In this document: in pieces, positions 44,585-57,073 of the stretch
Layout: each line of letters begins with the position of its first letter
How positions within the stretch are numbered: position 1 is the stretch's first letter
Program-made: the position numbers and the translations under genes
The notes under the pieces: generated by a model
The model's database searches: none
What the model was told of the DNA's origin: nothing
The model's input: only the letters and a program-made list of their open reading frames with translations
Assembly: GCA_963693365.1 (NCBI GenBank)
Contig: CAVNZM010000005.1
Location: 7,564,001 to 7,628,000 of the forward strand
From: Amoebidium appalachense
Lineage: Eukaryota > Ichthyosporea
DNA: 64,000 nt
Reading direction: 5' to 3'

Positions 44585-46301
44585 TGACATATACTAATCC
44601 GTCTCAGCAGATCAGCCTAAGTCTACGATCAAGATCGGGGGGGGGGGGGGGGGGGGGGGGAGGGGGGGGAAGGGGGGGGGGGGGGGGGGGGGGCGGGTCC
44701 ACAGATCATCAAGATCAAGTCCGGGGCCTCAAGATAGCTGTACAGCTGCGAGCATCTTGCCTCTGCCGGCGCAGGGCAGGACCACGTCAGCTGGAGCAGC
44801 CGACCAATAGAATTAGAATTAGTGTGTAGGATAGATCGTAGGAGGACTTTGGAATGTGATAAGTTCGGGCAGAAGCCCTTGTAAATATTGGCAAGTTTTG
44901 ATAGCGTATGCTGCCAAACGTATTTATATTTCGATGTATAGGAAGGAGTAGAGGAAGGGGGGGAGGGGGGGGGGGGGGGGAGATAGTATGAAATGTAGGT
45001 TTAAACTCTGCGGTGCCACTAGGGGAAGGGAGGGGGGTGTAGCTTGTCGTATCATAACTTGCGTGTACTAAGAGACGCGGCACTCTACTAAGTGTACCCA
45101 CACGGAAAGGAACGAACGTGTACAGAAAAACTGTAAAGTTTATTATAGACCAGGCTCCGACGGGCAAACTGAGATCCGAACAGAATCCAGCTAAGTCACA
45201 ACTGAGGCCATCAAGGCCGCGCCCTACAAGATCATCATCACCTGGCCCCCTACGATGCCACATTCCATACATTCCGATCTAACTCTATCGTGCGCCTGCA
45301 CGAGCTAAGTCAATCGGCTGGAGGGGGAGGGGGGGGGAGACCGAGGAGGAGTGTGAACGTAGTCGTAGGAATTTAATTTATTATCATAGGTGTCTCCGTA
45401 GGTATCAAGCCTATGGTGTAGATTAATTTATTATTTTTCTTTGTATTTTATTTAATTTAATTTTTTGGGAGACTGATTAGTCTATGTCTTTTTAGGGGGT
45501 GTTAGTTGTAATGTGACTGAGGTGGGACTCAGCTTTTCCGGGCCGGGGGGGGAGTTGACATATACTAATCCGTCTCAGCAGATCAGCCTAAGTCTACGAT
45601 CAAGATCGGGGCGGGGGGGGGGGGGGGGGGGGGGGGGCCGGGGGTCCACAGAGGCATCAAGATCAAGTCCGGGGCCTCAAGATAGCTGTACAGCTGCGAG
45701 CATCTTGCCTCTGCTGGCGCAGGGCAGGACCACGTCAGCTGGAGCAGCCGACCAACTTGAATAGAATTAGAATTAGTGTGTAGGATAGATCGTAGGAGGA
45801 CTTTGGAATGTGATAAGTTCGGGCAGAAGCCCTTGTAAATATTGGCAAGTTTTGATAGCGTATGCTGCCAAACGTATTTATATATTTCGATGTATAGGAA
45901 GGAGTAGAGGAGGGGGGGGGAGGGGGGGGGGGGGGGAGATAGTATGAAATGTAGATTTAGACTCTGTGGTGCCACTAGGGGAAGGGAGAGGGGTGAGACT
46001 CAAATATTTATATTAGTGTGAGCCGATTGACTTAGCTCGTGCAGGCGCACGATAGAGTTAGATCGGAATGTATGGAATGTGGCATCGTAGGGGGCCAGGT
46101 GATGATGATCTTGTAGGGCACGGCCTTGATGGCCTCAGAAGTTGTGACTTAGCTGGATTCCGTTCGGATCTCAGTTTGCCCGTCGGAGCCTGGTCTATAA
46201 TAAACTTTACCGTTTTTCTGTACACGTTCGTTCCTTTCCGTGTGGGTACACTTAGTAGAGTGCCGCGTCTCTTAGTACACGCACGTTAAGATACGACAAC
46301 T
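44585..46301. mobile_element. Nested insertion with ACTAG target-site duplication
   Basis: Interrupts the gypsy pol gene between RNase H and integrase. ACTAG occurs at 44580-44584 and 46302-46306, and removing the insert with one ACTAG rejoins the two coding halves in frame. Inside, block A (44585 to about 45037, beginning TGACATATAC) recurs directly at 45556 to about 45990. Block R (about 45041-45320) recurs inverted at about 46016-46299. A unique spacer lies at 45321-45555. The right half, with AATAAA near 46198, looks like an LTR end. No coding capacity is visible. The exact ends are uncertain by a few nucleotides; an LTR-derived, rearranged non-autonomous element is my best reading. Confidence 0.8.
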
Positions 46302-46306
46302 ACTAG

Positions 46307-47323
46307 CCGCCGGGCTAATTGCTCATTATCCAGTGGCAGGATATCATGTACAAGGTAGTCGATAATCCGCTTAATCTCCGGATCAAGCTGTTGTGCTTCC
46401 TTAAGTGCGGTCGGGTCGATGATAGTGTAAGAGGGTATGATAGCGGCAATAATATGTTCTTGTGTCGGGTGCACCGGTGGGTCATAATGAGAGCGTGTGG
46501 CAGTCGGTACAAGATCAGGATCCGCGGTTGGGGTTGCGTCGGGGAGATCTGGTTCAGGCCAAATCACATCCTCGTGTGGCCTCGGTGCTCGAGGGAGGAC
46601 GGGGGGAGTTTGGTGGTGCGGGGTGGTATGGTCGGGGAGGGTGGGGGTGCCGGTTGGGTTGCAGCAATCACCGATTGCTGAGGGCCAGGTGAGATGGGTG
46701 TGGTGTGTTGCAGGAGGGGCTGAGGGGGGATTGGGGGGTTGATGGGTACCGCAGGTGGGTAATGAGGTAAGTTGGCGTGACAGCGCATCAGGTACAACGT
46801 GCACGCGGCCTGGTCGGTGTACAATGTCAAAATCATAGTCTGTCAGCTGCAGTGCCCAGCGTGCAAGGCGGCCAGCTGGCTCCTCTTTTGTCATGAGGTA
46901 ACGGAGAGCGTTGTGGTCAGTGATGACAGTGAAGCGTTGGCCGTACACGTACGGGCGAAATTGCTGAATTGCATGTAGAACCGCAAGGCACTCAAGCTCC
47001 GTGGGGGCATAGTTTTTTTCTGCTCCGTGCAAAGCGCGGCTTGTGTAGGCAATAGGGTGCTCTATGCCATCGTCGTGTATCTGATATAGCACAGCACCGA
47101 TACCGCGGGTGCAACCGTCACACGCGATATAGAAGGGTAGATCGAAGTTCGGGTGAGCAACAATCGGGCCTGACACTAGTGCTTGTTTGAGTGCTTCAAA
47201 CGCTGTGGCGCATTCTGGTGTCCAATTCCATGCTGTGCCTTTAATCATCAGGGCACGGAGAGGGGCAGCGGTTTGTGATAAGTGTGGTATGAGGCGGCGA
47301 TAGTGGTTGACAAAGCCAATGAA
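46307..47323 (-). pseudogene. Retrotransposon RNase H region
   Basis: Downstream of the in-frame stop the frame resumes with TFIGFVNHYRRLI and continues through the RNase H fold: YIACDGCTRGIGAVL (catalytic Asp region), ELECLAVLHAIQQFRPYVYG, TVITDHNALRYL (Asp) and HRPGRVHVVPDALSR. A Pro/Thr/His-rich linker follows, ending at the nested insertion. Typical of Ty3/gypsy pol, fused between RT and integrase. Confidence 0.85.
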
Positions 47324-48686
47324 TGTTTACATATCTTTCACAGAAGTCGGTGTGGGCCAGGTTTTCACTGCCGTGAGTTTTTGTGGATCGGCTCGCATGC
47401 GGCCATAGCCAGAAACTAGGTGGCCCAGGTACACGACCTGGGAAAGTGCCCATGCACACTTCTCAAGGTTAAGGCGTACACCATTGGTAGCAAGGCGGTC
47501 GAACACTAGCTTGATGTGTTCCATGTGCTCGTCGAAGGTTTTGCTGTATATGATGATATCTTCTAAGTACACAGCGGCACATTTCCACGTCAGGCCATGC
47601 AGCACGATATTCATGAGCCGTTGGTAGAAAGCGGGGGCGTTGGTGAGTCCAAAAGGCATGGCCACAAATTGGAAATGGCCTTCAGGTGTGCTGAATGCAG
47701 TGTACTTGCGGTCCTCAGGAGCAATGAGTGTTTGCCAGTATCCGCTGCGTGCATCAAGGCAGGTGAAAAATTTGGCACCCGAGAGGGAGTCGAGGCTTTC
47801 ATCTACGCGTGTCATGTGGTAAATTGTGCGCTTTGTCTTGCCGTTAAGAATTCTTGCATCGTAACATGTCCTTAATTTGTTGGTATTTTTCTTTTTTACC
47901 AGTACCAGTGGGCTGTTGTATTCGCTAGTGGATGGTTCGATCACTCCGAAATTCAACATTTCCGAAATTTCATTCGCTATGACTTCACGCTCGATTTTCG
48001 CGTACCGGCGAAATTTTGAAGTGGTGGGGGTGTTATCTGTGAGAACAATGTGGTGGAAAATTCCCATGGCTTTGGTCATAGAGCCAACTACATTTGTGTT
48101 CGTAAGTTCGCGGTAATCGGACAGCAGCTGGACGACTCGCGGTCACGATCGGCGGGGGGTAAGTGTTTCATTTCTTTTTCGCCGAGCGCAATAATCTGTT
48201 CATGAGTCATCGTTGTGCGGGGATCAAAGAAAATGTCATCATGTTCACCTTCATAGTCAAAGGCTTGCGGGCGCGCCTCAAAATCAGGGTCGGTTGGCAA
48301 GTGGTCGGTTGTTGGGGGTTTAGGGGGATCCGAGGGTGGGGGGACCGGTTGGCGTGTCCGTGTGCGCGCATGCGTGGCTGTCACTACTTTTGGTGTGGGG
48401 ATGTTGTACTGCATTTCCTCCTCGGGCTCAGAGTCTGGGCCGGTAATCCAATCATTTTGTAAAGAGGCTAGAGGTCTTGTTGTTGGGGGGTGGGGTTGTG
48501 CAGATTAATGTTTTCGAGAATATCAGGTATAGGGAGAATCACTTTTACTTCACCCGGCACAATGTAACCCATTAATTGCTTGCGGCTAAGTTTGATCGGA
48601 TGGTTTGTCAGATTCATAACTTGTAAACTGACACGCCTACCGCTGCGGAGGGTGAATAGGTGGTACGCAATTTCCAAACCATCCAA
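47324..48686 (-). pseudogene. Retrotransposon reverse transcriptase, broken
   Basis: RT signatures are clear: GVIEPSTSEYNSPLVLVKKK, FTCLDARSGYWQ (first catalytic Asp), FSTPEGHFQFVAMPFGLTNA, VYLEDIIIYS, and LEKCAW...VYLGHLVS. In the catalytic box the first of the two Asp residues is replaced by Glu (codon GAA). Upstream pol sequence is broken by a stop at about 48468 and frameshifts near 48480 and 48132; downstream a TAA at 47326-47324 ends the frame just before RNase H. Overlaps the end of the Gag-protease ORF around 48637-48686. Confidence 0.88.
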
Positions 48687-51600
48687 TCGTTTTAGCCTCT
48701 TTCGGCCACTCGGGGGGGGACATATCTGCGTATGTGTTCATGTGTCGCGTTTGCAAACCAGGCAGACTGCATTGCAATCCGTCATATATACAGTGTGGGG
48801 GGATTATAACATTCTCGAGGCAGCAGACGGAATATTGATATGTGGGTGCAGTTCGGGCGGCGGGAGAAGGGATGGGTGGGCCCGGTGGTGGGGGTGGAAG
48901 GGAAGACGGGGGTTGGGGTGGTGGGTGGGTGGATGCAATCACATGGGGTGGATGGCAGGGCGCCGGGGGGTGGGGGGGGTTGGCCGGTTGTGTCTGCATA
49001 TGTGGGAGAGAGGCAAAATCTGGGCAGGATGGGGGGGTTTCCGGATCGGAGAGGGAGAGGGGTATTCCAGACACTGCAGTGGGAATCCAAGTACTAGTTG
49101 TGTCTTTCACGCGTTCATAGGTAAAGCCAGTAACATTGCCAGTCATAGTTTCAGTCACGGTTTGGTTTACATGATTCAGCGCGGTAGGCGAGTACAGTAC
49201 ATTTGCATTTATTCCAGTGTTGACATTTGTAGAGGGGGCACTCCTGCCCGTGTCTATGTCCATAGCCGTATAGGCGCCAGCGTTAGCCAAAAGTGTCGAG
49301 GTTGTGACCGTCTGAGGATGGGCGGTGCCGGATCCCAGGTCCATAGGCGCAAGGCCGTCAGCATAAGCCAGGGAGTGGGGGGATGGTCTCGGTGGCAGGG
49401 GGGTAGGAACAGTGGAAGCATTGGCGGGCCCGGGGCGGTTATCAGAGTGTCCGGGTGGGCACGGCGGAGCCTGTTGTTGCTTAGCGGCGGTAGGGCTGGG
49501 CGACCTGCCGCGAGAGAGAGGCAATAACATAAGTCTTTTGCGTTTGCTGTTGTGCACGGGTGGTGAGGCAGGACTGGGGGGGGTGAACTGCGGGGCAGGT
49601 ACGCGTTCGACTTGGCATGCTACTTCAGACCAGCCAAGGTGTGCATTTCCAATCATGAGCGTGCGGAAATCAATGAGTGCGGTGTGTATGCCTGAGGTGA
49701 GCAGTGTGCCCCAATAGTCTGTTCCAATAATAAGGGGAAGCGGGCTTTCTCGTGCAACATACACGCGCATTTTTCTATTTACGTGTCCCACAGTCAGAGT
49801 AGTGTGCACATAACCAAGAAAGTCAACTGTTGTGTTGTTCACTGCTTGTGCACGCTCATCGGGACAGGGAAAAAGAGGCAAGCGTCTGTTGTGTGTGCGC
49901 TGGTGTTCTGCGCTTAGAGCTTCATATACAGCCTGATCTGCAAGAGTAATGTACGAGCCACTGTCTGCGCATGCATTGTAAGGAAGGTCGTGTAATTTCA
50001 CAGGCATATGCAGTGCTTGCACAACTTCGTGAGAGGGGGGTCTTTCACGCGTGGTGGCCAAAATGCGCTGAAACCCGAGCGGGTAAAGGGGGCGGGTTTG
50101 GGTGTTGGTGGGGTGGGGGGGGGCAGAAGAAGGGGGGGCAGGGGCAGTGCGCAGTGGTGTTTTCTGTGCAGGTAGCATTTTTGGGCGTTTTGCATTCCAT
50201 CTGCCATTTCTGTATCTATCTTCCTGATCAAGAGTGGCGGAGTATGCAATGGGATCAACTGGCCGTAGGTTTGGTTTGTGTGTGGTGGGGTGTGCGGAGT
50301 CCATTGTGCCTGTAAGTGCGCCACGAAAGCTCACGCCTACAAGTATACTGTGCGTAGTAGCAATGCATCTGCTGTTAAAGTTTACGTCTGTGGGTTTTGG
50401 GGTGGGGAAAAAGGAAGCCGTACGGGCACGGAAGCCACCATCACGGCCGCGGTCATCACGGTCAAAGCGGTTGTTACGACCAAAACGGTCGTTGCGCTCA
50501 GCGGGGCCAGCGGCACGCGGGCGTGTGTCGTTGCGCAAATCCTCCATGATCTCCTCGCAAGCTGCAGAGGCCTCAGCTACGCTGCAGCGGACGGCAGCGC
50601 GGTACACACGCACAAAGTCCACCTCCAGGTTGGTGTCGTGGAGCATGCGGTGGTAGAAGGTGCAGCCCAGAAAGCGGAAGGGGTGGGGTTGGCCGTTGCG
50701 CGCTTTGCCCGGGCAGTCAAGGTCACCAAAGGGGCAGAGGCGTTCGGTGTTGTCACGGGGGGCGTCTCGGTCGGCAAAGCGCACCTGCTTACGCAAAGGC
50801 CCACCAGCGGCGGGGCGGCGGTCTTGCATGGCAGGGAAATCACGCTCCCCACCCAGTGGTCCGTGGTTAGCAGGGGGCATCACAGCGGCAATGGGACGAG
50901 GCGGGCCAGGCATGTAGCCACCACCAATGCGCGGCTCAGTGCACGTTTCGCTGCCGGTGGAGAGAAAGCGAAGGTGCTCGGGGATGGTGGGCCGTTTGCC
51001 GGTGATCATGCGCTGGTCATACATCCAACGGTTCAGGCGCTCCATGGCAGCCGGGCACACACGTTCAAGGTTGCTGGACAGGTGGCCAAAGGCTTCGGCA
51101 GTCTCGGCGGCGTCGTGTGTGTTGAACAGGTTGTGGTAGTCGGTGGCCACCGTGGAAATCTTCGTGCCATCTGCAATTTGGTAGCTGCGCCAGGGGCAAA
51201 GCTCGTCGGGAGCTCGGAGGTGCACATTCTTCACGCGGGCAAGTGCCTCTTCAAACGTCAGCTCCGGGTGGACGGAGATGTCCTTAAGCGCATTCTTGTA
51301 CACGTTGTGCTGCGGGGCGAGCAACAGCATCTTCTTTTCCCCGTCGGTGAGGGTGTTGGCGCCATCAACAGTGGTGAGGGTGTAGTTGAGGTGTGTCTCA
51401 AAATTCTCAAACGCGTCCTTGTCAGACGTGGTGACATTCATGAGGGACGCCTTGCAAGTCTTGAGAATCTCGGCGCGCGGGTTACGCAGCTGTTGGTCAC
51501 GGTGGGCAATGGCGAGAGCGGCAGCCAGGTTAGCATCACCCTGCTGGAGGAAGGCAATGGGTTGCATCACCGGTTGTGCGACGGCGTGACCAGCGGCAGC

Positions 51601-52421
51601 AGCAGCGTGCTGTTGATGCTCGGCAGGGACAACAGCGGCCATGTGGACGGCAGGCTGGCCCGCACCCTGAGCAGGGGCAGCGGCCGGAACACCACCAGGA
51701 ACAGCAGCAGCACCAACAGGGGCACCACCAGCAATGGGAGCACGGGGGCAGCACCAGCAACAGGTGGCACGGGGGCACCAAGGCCCGGGGGCACGGGGGC
51801 AGCACCACCAACGTGGGGCACGGGGGCAGCACCACCAACGTGGGGCACAGGGGCAGCGCCACCGACGGGTTGCACGGGGGCAGCATTGCCAGCGGCAAAC
51901 AATTGGGGCTGTGGATCCATGGCAACAGGGGCAGGTTCTTGCATAGGTGGGTGTGGGTTGGCAAAGGTTTTCGCGCGCGCTTGCATGGGAGGCAGCATGC
52001 CATAAGCATTGAAATAGAAATGTGCATCTATCCAATCTTTGTCATTGTTTGAGTCATTGGGGCATGCTGTCACCGTGACAAGTTCAGTATTCTGTGTGCC
52101 AAACACAAGTGGGGCATGAGGTTCATTGTCTTTGGTGAATGGGGCAGCAGCAACATTTTTGGGCAGTTTGTTTCGGCGGACGGTAATATGGGGGTGCAAA
52201 GCAGTGTCTACCTGGCCATAGGCAGGGTCCCAGACTTCTTCATCATCCATATTATCAGGGGAAGCAACATATATAGGCGTGCCAGGGTTGTCAGGTTCCT
52301 GTACCTGCTGCTGCGGGGCGGCATGGAGCTCAGCAGGCAGGGCCATAATGGCATTGTTCAAAGCGTTGGGGTTAGCCATGGTAGTGTTGGTCTGTGGGTG
52401 TGGTATTGCAGTGTAAGTCAA
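48637..52421 (-). pseudogene. Retrotransposon Gag and aspartic protease (one frameshift)
   Basis: Begins near 52421 (MTYTAIP) or 52376 (MANPNAL). Order: acidic N-terminus; Ala/Pro/Gly-rich pentapeptide-like repeats (GGAAPVPHV); a frameshift near 51750; a helical Gag core (DAFENFETHLNYTL, LTFEEALARVKN); a Cys/His cluster CPFGDLDC then CTFYH, not a CCHC knuckle; an Arg/Asp-rich stretch; a retropepsin domain with the catalytic triad as ADSGSYITL and flap or end motif LPLIIGTDYW; then a long Pro-rich tail. Protease in frame with Gag is common in Ty3/gypsy elements. The Gag domain assignment rests on position, the protease on motifs. Confidence 0.78.
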
Positions 52422-52539
52422 AGTGATTTTTGGTACGTTGTGAGGCAGTGAGTCGTGTGGCAGTGAGTCGGTTCGATTGCTAGCAGCTCGAATGCATAAG
52501 CCAATTTTTTTTTATTTTTTTTTTTTAAGTCTATCAGGT

Positions 52540-52935
52540 TAGGGCAACGGCAGCGTGCACATGGGGGGCATCGGTGGCCAAAGGGGAATGACAGCAAAAC
52601 CCGGCAAGTGCAAAACGAAGGCTGTGTGACACAGCGGTCAAAGGCTAGAGTGTGTCAAAGGTGGTCGAAGTGCAGGTGTGGCAGCAGTGGCCAGAGGTGT
52701 GCAATCGTGAAAGCAGGGTGTGGCAACAATGGCCTAGTGTGAGCGCAAGCGTGTGGCAACGGTGGCCTAGCGTGAGCAAAAGCGTGTGGCAACGGCGGCC
52801 AAAAACAGCAAAGGCAAAGTGTGCGTGTGGCAGCAGCGGCCAAGCATCAGCAATGGGCAACACAGCAGTGTGTGCTAATGGCGACAGCGGCCATATGTCA
52901 GCAAGCAAGTGCCAGTGTGGCAACGGCGGCCAAGC
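52540..52935. repeat. Degenerate tandem repeats in the retrotransposon 5' leader
   Basis: Imperfect units of about 36-42 bp built around GTGTGGCAACGGCGGCCA and GTGGCAGCAGCGGCCAA, at least eight copies, lying upstream of the Gag start. In minus-strand translation they give runs of GHRCHTL-like peptide, a by-product of the repeat. Confidence 0.75.
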
Positions 52936-53129
52936 GGAACGGCAAAGCAAGTGTGGACAAGAACAGGTTTCCTACTTCACTGATCAGACGTTATAAACTG
53001 GAACGTGCCCCTACTGTGGTGCAACTCAAACCAGCCTACCTAATAACGACTAAATATTGCCTTATTCACTTGACGTCTCCACAACCTTTCACTAACACAA
53101 CACCTTTGAACTGACTGGGAAATGGACGC

Positions 53130-53400
53130 AAACAACTATTTATATGGCTAAGTTCAACCAATCAGAATCTAACCAACGGCATGAAACTCCTAACCAAATA
53201 TGGTCAATTTCTGGTCATTTTGCATTTAGACCAATCAGAAATCTGGGAAAGAGAAGTTGCCATCCAATTCTAAACCAATCAAAATAGCTAAATGAAACCA
53301 GTTGTCATCCAATTCTAAACCAATCAAAATAGCTAAATAAAACCAGCCAATGAAATCAAATTAGAACCCGCTCTAAGCCAATCATATGCCATCTCACACA
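53130..53400 (+). promoter_or_regulatory. Cluster of CCAAT boxes with a 46-bp tandem repeat
   Basis: At least six CCAAT/CCAATCA motifs occur in about 270 bp. Two are in a near-perfect tandem repeat (CAGTTGTCATCCAATTCTAA, then ACCAATCAAAATAGCTAAAT) at about 53250-53340. Such density suits an enhancer or a retroelement U3 region upstream of the minus-strand Gag, but no LTR mate was seen. Confidence 0.4.
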
Positions 53401-54391
53401 TTCCAATGACCAGACGACAGATGAAGGCCACCTTCTCTCACCGGCAGTGTCCACGCAATAAAAAGTGTGTAAACCCCTGTCTCCTTCCACTCCGAGAACC
53501 ACATGCGTAATCATCAAAATCAACAAGATCCACCAATCGTTGACCTCTAACGCAATGTATTCGCATTCCGGTCACACAGTCACACAGTGACCAGAAGCAA
53601 CGGCTCCACGTGACCTCATTCACTAGGTCAAGGCCCTGGCATACGCCCTGCAATAATAGGGCAGAGCCTTTGTAGCCATTGGTCACACCAATAAACCAGT
53701 TAAGGTCCAGTTTCAATGTTCGATAGGCCAGCTGCTCTGCGACACGTAACTGTACGACTAAGAGTCAGGAACGCGACCAGCAAGGGCAGAATACTGGTAT
53801 TATGCAATGATTCAATCTTTCCTCGACTACAAACATACAGCACATGTTAGCAGTGCTATCGGAATGTCCCCCTACTACAATATGTATGCATAGTCCTCCT
53901 GTCTGCAGTAGCACTAGACTAGACGTTTCGGCCATGTCTCTCAAGGCCACGTGAACGGGTTGGAGCTCGATTCGGAGCGTCAAATGCAGCGCTTATCATA
54001 TGCAGCACGGTACATAATAGTAAATTTTACTGGGTCAGACGAATGATTATTATGTATAGCCTGGAATTCAGTCTTCGATAGGAAAGACAGTTACATGCCA
54101 TATATATGCCTGATTCAGGGAGGGAAAGGTGGGGAGAGGGAGGGCCAGTTACCCGGGGGAGGAGGGGGGGGGGGGGGAGGGGGATGAGAGAGAGCGACTG
54201 TCACAAAGACAGAGGCGTGGAAGGAGGGAGACGAAGCGGAAGAGGGGGAACTGGGGAGGGAGGCCTCAACTAGGGAAGGAGGGCCAGGGAGTTACCACAG
54301 TGCCACAAGCAAGAGAGCGAGTGAATTTTTAAATTTGGGTCTCGGACGGGGATGGGGATGGTCAGATCGATCGATCTTTAGGCCTAGGGTT

Positions 54392-54429
<38 letters not shown>

Positions 54430-54497
54430 GCAACGGAGAGCTCGACGGAGCTATAGTGAGAGAGCATGAGAAAAACAAAGAGAGAGACCTAGAGAAC

Positions 54498-54577
<80 letters not shown>

Positions 54578-54630
54578 TGTGTGTGTGTGTGTGTGTGTGT
54601 GGGGAGGGAGGGAGCGAGGGAGGGAGGGAG

Positions 54631-54670
<40 letters not shown>

Positions 54671-54995
54671 TCGGATAGCTATAGAGAGAGAGTGAGAGAG
54701 AAGGAATAAGAAGGAGAGCGAGAAGTGGGGCCGGGGAGGGCCGGGGAGGGGCAGGGGGGGGGGGGGGGGGGGGGGGGAAGGCAGGCGGGGGTGATTTATT
54801 GAGGCCACATAGTGACTCGGTATACGAGATGGAGACACCAAGCAAGGGGAGAGTTGTCGGGATCTGGAGAGGAACTGGATTTGTACACAAGAGTGGAGTA
54901 GAGGCTCTATTTCAATATGAATGGGGGAGACGGGCGGGGGGGGGGGGGGGGGGGGGGGGGGGGGAGGGGGGGGGGGGGGGGGGAGGGCTTCTTTG

Positions 54996-55102
<107 letters not shown>

Positions 55103-55179
55103 TGGGGAGGGGGAGGGGACCATCCACCATCCACCTGGGTACCTGCACAAAATCTCAAATTTTCAGTAACTTCATTGCT

Positions 55180-55185
55180 TTTATT
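55180..55185 (-). terminator. Poly(A) signal AATAAA of the coiled-coil gene
   Basis: On the minus strand AATAAA lies 216 nt past the stop codon at 55401-55403, inside ordinary sequence just before the (CA)n/(C)n tract. Confidence 0.6.
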
Positions 55186-55400
55186 TTTTGTCCCGGCCAT
55201 CCTCGAAATTAATGCCGCATATCCGCATACATAGTCTATTTACACCTCAAGATAACGAAAGGCGGGCCATTTGTGCACCTTGCAAAGAAGTTCAACCAAC
55301 CACAAGCTAAAGGCAACGTTTTGCTTTGGAAAAAAATCAATAATTTTTCTTATTTTAATATTCACATGAGTGCACACGTGTTTTGCATCTCAGTTTTTTC

Positions 55401-55925
55401 CTATGTGGATTTCTTTGCCTTTTCGCACGTGTTGAGGTCAGAGAGGGCCTTTGAAAGAAGGTCTTCGTTCAGTTTTGCCTTCGACTCCAAATCCGCCTTC
55501 ACTTTCTCAACGGCAGACTTGGCTTCCTCCTCTGCCTGCTTGACCTGTTTGTGTGTACGTGTACGTGTGTACGTGTATGAGTGTACGTGTGTACGTGTGT
55601 ACGTGTATATGTAGATGTAAGTGTATAGGTGTGTATGTGTGTAGGTGTGCGGGTGTGAGTGTATGTGTGTATGTGTACGTGTGTACGTGTGTACGTGTGT
55701 ACGTGTGTATATGTGTAGGTGTGGTACGTGTGTACGTGTGTAGTGTACGGGCACGAGCGTATGTGTGTAGGTGTAGGTATAGGTGTAGGTGTAGGTATGG
55801 GTGTGGGTGTACGTGTAAGTTTGAACGACGAGTATGTGTCAGTGTATGCGTGCAGGTGTAGGTGTGTGTGGTGGAAGTATGCTGTAAGGGTGTGCATTTA
55901 TGTGTGTGTACGTCGGGGCGGGAAA

Positions 55926-55956
<31 letters not shown>

Positions 55957-56351
55957 GGGGGGGAAGGGGGATTGTGTTAGAGGGTTGGAAAACCGAAAGC
56001 ATGAGAAGAAACAACCACACAAACAGACCTACATACCAGAACCAACTTAATCCAACCGAAACTCCTCCCCCCCCCCCCCCCCCCCCAAAAAAAAAGGGAA
56101 AAAAAAAGAGGCAAACTCTTGAACATCGCCCAATGGAGGTGGCATCCGTGTGCAGAGCACGAACTAAACATTCTTGATGGACAACACATGAATAATGATG
56201 CACATTGCACAGCACAATTAGTGTGAGAGTACGCATCAGAGGCCAGCTATTATCAGGGGGGGGATTTTTTCTTTTTTTTTTGGGGGGGGGGGGGGGGAGG
56301 GAATGATGCATGGATTAGAGCAGGGGAGGAAAGAGGGGGTGTTTGTGGGGG

Positions 56352-56393
<42 letters not shown>

Positions 56394-57012
56394 GTTTGGG
56401 GGAAAGTCGAATCAGGCAAAATACCTTCTCCTCGGCAGCCTTAACAGAGGCAAGAGCAGCTTCAAGGTCCTTCTTCAACTTGTCCACTTCAGCCTGCACG
56501 TGTGTGTGTGTGTGCGTGTATGTGTGTGTGTGCATGTGTGTGTGTGTGTGCGTGTGTGTGTGTCTGTGTGTGTGTGTGTGTGTATGTGTGTGTGTACGTG
56601 TGTGTGTGTGTGTACGTGTGTGTACGCGTGTATGTACGCGCGTGTGTGTATGTACATGTGTACGCGTATGTGTGTGTGTGTGCGCGCGCACGTGTGTGCG
56701 TGCATGTGGTGTGTGTGAGTGTGAGTGAGTGAGTGATTGTGTGAGGGTGTGCACATACCAGTCTTTTGTGCGTGGGGGAAAGGGGGTGGGGAGGGGGGGG
56801 AAGGGAAGAAGAAGAAATAAGTCAACATCCGACAAAAATACGTCATATGTAGGGGTTGTCTGTGGTAAAACACAACTGCACATGGTAACGTCAGAGCCAT
56901 CTTTGTTGCAAGGCCTAATTTCAACGCATGTTGCACGGGGGGAGGGGGGGGGGGGGAGGGGAGGAGGATAGTTGCTCGTTAGGTGGTGATGGTAGTGGTG
57001 GTGGTGGGAGGG

Positions 57013-57073
<61 letters not shown>

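Larger units (their letters stand above)
42903..52421 (-). mobile_element. Degenerate Ty3/gypsy-type LTR retrotransposon (internal region)
   Basis: Gene order on the minus strand is Gag, aspartic protease, reverse transcriptase, RNase H, integrase, the Ty3/gypsy order. Lesions: a frameshift in Gag near 51750, frameshifts near 48480 and 48132, an in-frame TAA at 47326-47324 between RT and RNase H, a Glu in the RT catalytic motif (YLED for YxDD), a 1.7-kb insertion at 44585-46301 and a frameshift near 43690. It is therefore an inactive copy. No LTR pair, primer-binding site or polypurine tract could be recognised at either edge, so the limits given are those of the coding remnants. Confidence 0.9.

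Noticed and set aside
51740-51755. Gag frameshift as programmed ribosomal frameshifting
   Set aside because: It lies within Ala/Pro repeats in the middle of Gag, not at a Gag-Pol border, and no slippery heptamer is visible; decay or a base error is simpler.
50278-52005. A 575-codon plus-strand ORF
   Set aside because: It is antisense to Gag-protease of the retrotransposon and reflects the GC-rich codon use of that strand.
52460-52510. GGTTCGATT as a tRNA B box or primer-binding site
   Set aside because: No A box, acceptor stem or matching tRNA 3' end could be aligned around it.
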